Origin: an uncultured Acetatifactor sp.
GTDB taxonomy: Bacteria; Bacillota; Clostridia; Lachnospirales; Lachnospiraceae
Assembly (NCBI GenBank): GCA_934426825.1
Contig: CAKRYI010000009.1
Coordinates: forward strand, 20,391 to 84,390
Direction of reading: 5' to 3'
DNA: 64,000 bases
Positions 60,385 to 64,000 of this stretch are shown one piece after another. Numbering within the stretch: the first letter of the stretch is position 1; each line of letters opens with the position of its first letter. The notes under the pieces are model-generated. The model had not been told where the DNA came from, did no database searches, and saw nothing but the letters and a program-made list of their open reading frames with translations. A program made the translations under genes and the position numbers.

Positions 60385-61197
60385 TCACTCTTCCATGTCG
60401 TGCAAAATCACGGAGTTGCGCTTTATCGGCACTGCAATCTGCGTGATATAGTCCTCACTGTTTTTGCCGCGGCTGGGAGGTCCCTCCAGATAAACGGAGC
60501 GGACGGGTGCTGTGGTTTCAATATGGTTTTTCTCCACATACTCAGCCAGTGCGCGAACTGCCGTGTTCGTTCCCTCGTAGGGTCCGCGGTAATAAATGCA
60601 CAGGGCGGGAGTCGCAGCGAATTCCATCCGTTCTTCTCCCTGAAAATCGTCTTTCAGCGGAATACAGCACAGCAAATCAAGAGCAGAAGGGTCGTTTCCC
60701 ATGCGGATGGTAAACATTCTGTCAATCAGAGACATGGAACCGGTTTTGGCTGCGGCGATATAAGTTTCGCGGAGATTTGCGGCTGCCTCTGAAGTGTCTT
60801 TGCACTGATACTGACGGCAGAAGCATGTCTGCTTTGGCAGGGTTGTCACGTGAACCGTCAGGTCACCGTGTTTTGTCGAGCGCACCTGCAGCATCTGGAT
60901 ATTTCTGTCAAGGGCAGCCCGCACCTCCAACAGGTGTGCCAACTGCTGGTCGATATTTCCCGTGTTATAATAGTAGTCCTCAATTTCCAATAAGGACAGA
61001 CCGACTGCCTGCAAGGAACGGATAGCGCGGATTTGCGTCATGTTATCGGCAGTGTAGTAACGGTAGCCGCTGGTCTCGTTCTTGTATGCCGGTGTCAGCA
61101 ACCCCATATTTTCATAGACCAAAAGGGTTTTGCGCGTCACACCGAGTATTTTTGTGATTTCTCCCATCCGGAATAGAGTTTCGCCATTTCTTTGCAT
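60385..61197 (-). CDS. MerR-family regulator with GyrI-like effector domain
   Basis: 270 residues: MerR HTH (FRMGEITKILGVTRKTLLVYENMGLLTP, key TLLVYENMGLL, GYRYYTADN), a coiled coil (about 85-115) and a GyrI/BmrR-like ligand-binding half (TTLPKQTCFCRQYQC, CIYYRGPYEGTNTAVRALAEYVEKN, YITQIAVPIK). Such regulators bind bulky hydrophobic molecules and twist promoters with 19-20 bp spacers. Exactly such a promoter lies upstream, pointing away from it (61247-61278). It probably starts the operon that runs through the 155-aa gene to the reverse transcriptase. Confidence 0.88.
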   Translation of the reverse strand: MQRNGETLFRMGEITKILGVTRKTLLVYENMGLLTPAYKNETSGYRYYTADNMTQIRAIRSLQAVGLSLLEIEDYYYNTGNIDQQLAHLLEVRAALDRNIQMLQVRSTKHGDLTVHVTTLPKQTCFCRQYQCKDTSEAAANLRETYIAAAKTGSMSLIDRMFTIRMGNDPSALDLLCCIPLKDDFQGEERMEFAATPALCIYYRGPYEGTNTAVRALAEYVEKNHIETTAPVRSVYLEGPPSRGKNSEDYITQIAVPIKRNSVILHDMEE

Positions 61198-61246
61198 TTT
61201 CGTGTACCCCCAAAAAGTTTAAAAATTGGATAAATTCCTTCCACAA

Positions 61247-61278
61247 TTCGACTTGTCCCCGAAGGGACATAGTATAAT
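61247..61278 (+). promoter_or_regulatory. MerR-type promoter with palindrome in a 20-bp spacer
   Basis: TTCGAC (61247-61252), a 20-base spacer, TATAAT (61273-61278). The spacer contains TGTCCC-CGAA-GGGACA (61254-61269), placed as a MerR operator should be. It points right, toward a 4-6 codon stub. Confidence 0.6.
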
Positions 61279-61321
61279 CAGTATAACAGAACATATGCAA
61301 AATTGCAAGAGGAGAATGCGT

Positions 61322-61336
61322 ATGAGAACAGTATAA
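61322..61336 (+). other. Four-codon open frame behind a good ribosome binding site
   Basis: AGAGGAG, then ATG AGA ACA GTA TAA (MRTV), with a further in-frame ATG two codons earlier. A promoter precedes and a terminator follows, so either it is a leader peptide or all that is left of the regulator's original target gene. Confidence 0.4.
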
Positions 61337-61385
61337 GCAAGAATTTATCGATTTCCTGCCTGTCCATTTTTTATAGACCTCGTGA

Positions 61386-61429
61386 ATGCCCTCAAATGCT
61401 TGATTTTACAGGCTTTGAGGGCATTTTTG
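61386..61429 (+). terminator. Strong intrinsic terminator
   Basis: ATGCCCTCAAA (61386-61396) pairs perfectly with TTTGAGGGCAT (61414-61424), followed by T4. Confidence 0.85.
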
Positions 61430-61443
61430 ATTAGAGAGGAAAC

Positions 61444-61507
61444 TATCGTAACTTATCGTAAAATGGTGTAATTTGATGAAAAAAGTGTGTAGTAAAGTGT
61501 GTAGTAA
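61444..61507. repeat. Two pairs of short direct repeats, possible attachment region
   Basis: TATCGTAA at 61444 and 61454 (period 10) and GTGTGTAGTAA at 61485 and 61497 (period 12). They lie exactly where host-like sequence gives way to recombinase remnants, as expected for the end of an integrated element. Confidence 0.35.
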
Positions 61508-61609
61508 TTCGTAGGAAGGATACGCCAAATATCAAGAGTGGCAGTGAATTCGTCCATGTGTTTGTAGAGATACAGATGCATGGACTTTTTTTATTTTGGT
61601 TACGAAGAA

Positions 61610-61795
61610 TTACCCAGACGGATGCAGATGATAGCGGTTCTTACCTTCAATAATCAACTGGAAAATACGTCTTACCACAGCAGCGGCTTCTTCATCAACA
61701 AGCCGGTGGTTGTTATCTTCCGGGTCTTTTTTGTATCCGTAGATGGCATTAGAAGTCAGATGCTTGAGTGATACATCGCCACATATAAGCCGCAT
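61610..61795 (-). pseudogene. Fragment of a large serine recombinase
   Basis: The segment IYGYKKDPEDNNHRLVDEEA continuing into VVRRIFQLIIEG matches the recombinase domain that follows the catalytic domain in TndX/TnpX-type large serine recombinases. There is no N-terminal resolvase domain with the catalytic Ser and the C-terminal part is missing, so only about 35 residues survive. It shows that a mobile element was once here. The surrounding gap 61508-61935 holds no other gene I can recognise. Confidence 0.7.
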
Positions 61796-61935
61796 AGAAC
61801 TTTGTCATACGAAAGGCGAAGGGGGAACGGAAATGCTCCTATCTGCCTCACCAAAAAGAGAAATGTGAAACGGGGGCGAAGCAATGAACCGTCCAAGCGG
61901 CTTGAAGGCAAATCGACCGTTGCTCCGTGTGGGCT

Positions 61936-61964
61936 TGCTTTTATTCGGATATTCGTATATAATG
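61936..61964 (+). promoter_or_regulatory. Promoter of the HTH/sigma-factor operon
   Basis: TTGCTT (61936-61941), 17 bases, TATAAT (61959-61964), 35 bases before the first ATG. Confidence 0.65.
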
Positions 61965-61999
61965 TATCGTATTGAGTATTATCCATGCGGAGGTGCGGT

Positions 62000-62209
62000 A
62001 TGAACGGGATCAAGGGCTATATCACCATTCGGGAGGCGTCCTATCGTTGGGGCGTATCGGAGCGGCGGGTCAATCAGTATTGCGCCGAGGGGCGGATCCC
62101 CGGCGCGTCCCGGTTCGGACGTTCATGGGCGATCCCGGAAAACGCAGAAAAGCCGTCCGACCCGCACTTCAAGGGGCAGTGCCGCAATTCCGGCAGGACA
62201 AGCACCTGA
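62000..62209 (+). CDS. Small HTH protein of mobile-element type
   Basis: 69 residues: GYITIREASYRWGVSERRVN, then QYCAEGRIPGASRFGRSWAI and a basic tail. This is a MerR/excisionase-like single winged helix often found on conjugative and integrative elements of Firmicutes, beside recombinases. GGAGG precedes the ATG. It could direct excision or regulate the following genes; the recombinase next to it is destroyed. Confidence 0.75.
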   Translation: MNGIKGYITIREASYRWGVSERRVNQYCAEGRIPGASRFGRSWAIPENAEKPSDPHFKGQCRNSGRTST

Positions 62210-62257
62210 CGGATACCCCTCCGCATTGGAAGCATCCGCAAAAAGGAGGTGAACAGT

Positions 62258-62806
62258 ATGGCTTGCGACGAGAGCTTATACCGCCAGTATCTGAGCGGTG
62301 ACGACGAAGGGCTCAATGCCCTGATGAAAAAATACGGCGACCCCCTGACCTTGTATATCGACGGCTATCTGCACGACGTTCACGAGGCGGAGGAGCTGAT
62401 GCTGGATGTTTTCGCCTATCTGTTCACCAAAAAGCCGAAGATACGGGACGGCGGCTTCAAGGCGTATCTCTATAAGGCGGCGCGGCACATGGCACTGCGC
62501 CATAAGAGCAGACGAAAGCCCCTGTTCAGTCTCGATGCGCTGACCGGCGAGCCGGACGGGCGGCTGCTGGCGGAGGAGGTTATACAGACTGAAGAGCGAA
62601 ACCGCATCCTGCATTTCTGCATGGATGAAATGAACCCGGACTATCGGGAAGTCCTGTATCTCACCTATTTTGAAGGCATGAGCTACGCACAGGCGGCGGA
62701 GGTCACGGGAAAAACGGTAAAACAGATCACCAACATGGTGTATCGCGGAAAAGAGAGCCTGCGAAGGCTCTTGGAACGGGAGGGAATCACAAATGCGGAG
62801 TCATGA
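62258..62806 (+). CDS. ECF-like RNA polymerase sigma factor
   Basis: 182 residues. Region 2 (GLNALMKKYGDPLTLYIDGYL, EAEELMLDVFAYLF, FKAYLYKAARHMALRHK) and region 4 (NPDYREVLYLTYFEGMSYAQAAEVTGKTVKQITNMVYRGKESLRRLL; key SYAQAAEVTG) are both complete. AAAGGAGGT lies ten bases before ATG 62258; GTG 62249 would be too close. It overlaps the next gene by 14 bp. Downstream genes for two membrane proteins and a PrsW-like protease suggest membrane-controlled release of the sigma factor. Confidence 0.88.
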   Translation: MACDESLYRQYLSGDDEGLNALMKKYGDPLTLYIDGYLHDVHEAEELMLDVFAYLFTKKPKIRDGGFKAYLYKAARHMALRHKSRRKPLFSLDALTGEPDGRLLAEEVIQTEERNRILHFCMDEMNPDYREVLYLTYFEGMSYAQAAEVTGKTVKQITNMVYRGKESLRRLLEREGITNAES

Positions 62807-63155
62807 AGAGCGCGTTGCGGAGACAAAGTGGCGCATTGCCAAAATTGAGCGGGAGAAACGGCTGCGACGCAATACGATCACCATGGCTTCCGCTGTGGCG
62901 GCATGCCTTGTACTGCTCATAGGCGCGTCCATCGCCATGCCCGGCATTGCCGCAAGCATCCAGGCAGGCGACTATGCGGGCTTTGAAACGGCGGCCAGTA
63001 TGTACGGCGGCGGTGCGGCTTTGGGATACATTGTTATCGGGCTGCTGGCCTTTCTTCTCGGCGTGTGCGTGACCGTTCTGTGCTTCCGGCTGCGGCAGAT
63101 GAGCCGTGAGGACGGGCAGGATAAAGAAAGCGAGGGGATTCATGGAGCTGATTGA
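62793..63155 (+). CDS. Small two-helix membrane protein, candidate anti-sigma factor
   Basis: 120 residues: a charged cytoplasmic N terminus of about 28 residues (RVAETKWRIAKIEREKRLRR), TM1 about 30-55, a short outside loop, TM2 about 75-98, and an acidic/basic tail. Position right after the sigma gene with a 14-bp overlap is where anti-sigma genes lie. There is no zinc-binding HxxxCxxC, so this is inference from context. GGGAGGG precedes the ATG. Confidence 0.7.
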   Translation: MRSHEERVAETKWRIAKIEREKRLRRNTITMASAVAACLVLLIGASIAMPGIAASIQAGDYAGFETAASMYGGGAALGYIVIGLLAFLLGVCVTVLCFRLRQMSREDGQDKESEGIHGAD

Positions 63156-63768
63156 GAACCTGCTGCAACTGCTGGTCACGTTCGTGGGTGCGCTGCTTTC
63201 TGGCATATCCTACCGGAAAAGCCGCAGGCAGGCGTATTTTCTGCTGCTGTGCTTCTACGGCTGCTTTGCCCTTGGTTCGCTCTACTGGACGCTGTACCTG
63301 CTGCTGTTCGATACCACGCCGCGGGTCTTTTATGTGTCGGAGTTCGGCTGGGTGGCCAGCGTAATTTTCCTACACATTTTGCAGGTCACTCTCGCCAGTC
63401 AGGACGAGCGTGCCTTCCGCTGCCGCAGGGCATGGCTTGCGCCTGCGTTCGGCGTGCCGCTGCTGGCGTTCTACTGTGCTTTCGGGGACATCCTCTCTAA
63501 CCTGATCTGGTGCGGCATAATGATCGAGCTCTCCTACTGCGCCATACGGGGGCTTTCTTATGCAGACACCCAGACGGGCGCAGTGCGGAATATGCGGTGG
63601 TTTCACATCGGCGTGCTGTGCTTTGTGTACGCAGAATACCTGCTGTGGACGGCGGGCTGCTTCTGGCCGGATACCTCACCGGCAAGCCCAACCTTCTGGT
63701 GCGATATGCTGCTGACGCTTGCGATTCTGGGGCTGCTGCCCGCCATGAGAAAGGCGGTGGACGCATGA
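63142..63768 (+). CDS. Seven-helix membrane protein of unknown function
   Basis: 208 residues, about six or seven hydrophobic helices from residue 5 to 205 with short loops (for example YFLLLCFYGCFALGSLYW; GIMIELSYCAIRGLSYADT). No family recognised. It overlaps the previous gene by 14 bp and the next by 4 bp (ATGA), so all belong to one operon. GAGGGG lies before ATG 63142. Confidence 0.75.
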   Translation: MELIENLLQLLVTFVGALLSGISYRKSRRQAYFLLLCFYGCFALGSLYWTLYLLLFDTTPRVFYVSEFGWVASVIFLHILQVTLASQDERAFRCRRAWLAPAFGVPLLAFYCAFGDILSNLIWCGIMIELSYCAIRGLSYADTQTGAVRNMRWFHIGVLCFVYAEYLLWTAGCFWPDTSPASPTFWCDMLLTLAILGLLPAMRKAVDA

Positions 63769-64000
63769 CCTACATCGAAAATATCTTTCTGTGCATGGTG
63801 TCCCCGCTGCTGGTGGCCGCTTTGTGCATGGGCAGGCGGCAGCTCCGCTTCTTCCTGTTCTGCATCGCCGGGATGGGGGTGTGTCTGCTTTCGGCCTATA
63901 TCAACACCTTCCTCGCGGCGGTATGTCAGGCGGACGCCCTTGCCGCCACGGCGGAGATCGCGCCGGTGGTGGAGGAAATGATGAAGCTGCTGCCGCTGGT
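63765..64000 (+). CDS. PrsW-like intramembrane protease, 5' part
   Basis: The window ends after 78 codons. Hydrophobic helices at about 10-25 and 30-50 are followed by EIAPVVEEMMKLLPL, in which EExxK is the hallmark active-site motif of the PrsW/CAAX-type membrane protease clan. In Bacillus subtilis PrsW makes the first cut in the anti-sigma factor RsiW. Start overlaps the previous stop. The remaining active-site residues are outside the window, so the call rests on one motif and on context. Confidence 0.65.
   Translation, partial: MTYIENIFLCMVSPLLVAALCMGRRQLRFFLFCIAGMGVCLLSAYINTFLAAVCQADALAATAEIAPVVEEMMKLLPL

Overview
The window looks like chromosome of an anaerobic, endospore-forming Clostridia species, most probably Lachnospiraceae. 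The reasons are the forespore channel genes spoVAC, spoVAD and spoVAE, purine-rich ribosome binding sites, a two-gene SUF-type Fe-S module, a domain-permuted GH3 beta-glucosidase like those of Butyrivibrio and Ruminococcus, and the family repertoire (DUF5721, GerMN, YdcZ, DegV). These are family-level judgements made by reading; no search was run. I saw no rRNA, tRNA or CRISPR array.

Layout. 1-2.4 kb: end of an EAL protein, then a sufC/sufB pair. 2.6-5.1 kb: spoVAC, a repeat-rich gap and a PD-(D/E)XK-type nuclease gene broken by one in-frame TAG. 5.1-14.2 kb: HTH membrane regulator, glycerol-1-phosphate dehydrogenase-like enzyme, GH3 beta-glucosidase, and a MarR gene with its operators followed by a heterodimeric ABC exporter. 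14.3-21.3 kb: chemoreceptor, Ca2+-type P-ATPase, glycerophosphodiesterase, trpS. 21.3-28.3 kb: spoVAD, ridA, shikimate kinase-like gene, DMT transporter, spoVAE, DUF5721, degV, LytTR regulator. 28.3-38.4 kb: arginine biosynthesis, with argG on the minus strand and argC-GNAT-argJ-argB-argD on the plus strand; both promoters carry matching ArgR-like boxes. CapA and a homocysteine methyltransferase/MTHFR fusion lie between them.

38.4-55.3 kb: a solute-binding protein, YdcZ, then comEA, an OmpR-type response regulator, its likely histidine kinase, a GerMN lipoprotein, comEC, and holA facing comEC. A TetR gene and a 1,843-residue surface protein with an SPQTG anchor lie between the regulator and the kinase and look like an insertion. 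55.5-58.5 kb: mscL with a zinc ribbon, a TPR lipoprotein, an XRE regulator, pyrF. 58.5-61.2 kb (minus strand): MerR regulator, an unknown 155-aa protein, a gap of over 100 bases bounded by a perfect 16-bp inverted repeat and full of stem-forming segments, then a stand-alone reverse transcriptase. This cassette is my best candidate for an undescribed system.

61.3-64 kb: a MerR-type promoter leading to a 4-6 codon stub, short direct repeats, a large serine recombinase fragment, and then a visibly G+C-richer operon cut by the window edge: small HTH protein, ECF-like sigma factor, two membrane proteins and a PrsW-like intramembrane protease. That operon reads as an acquired sigma-factor/proteolysis signalling unit. 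The window also holds several short tandem repeats, some in frame inside genes, and a dispersed GGTCTATACAA motif family at three places.
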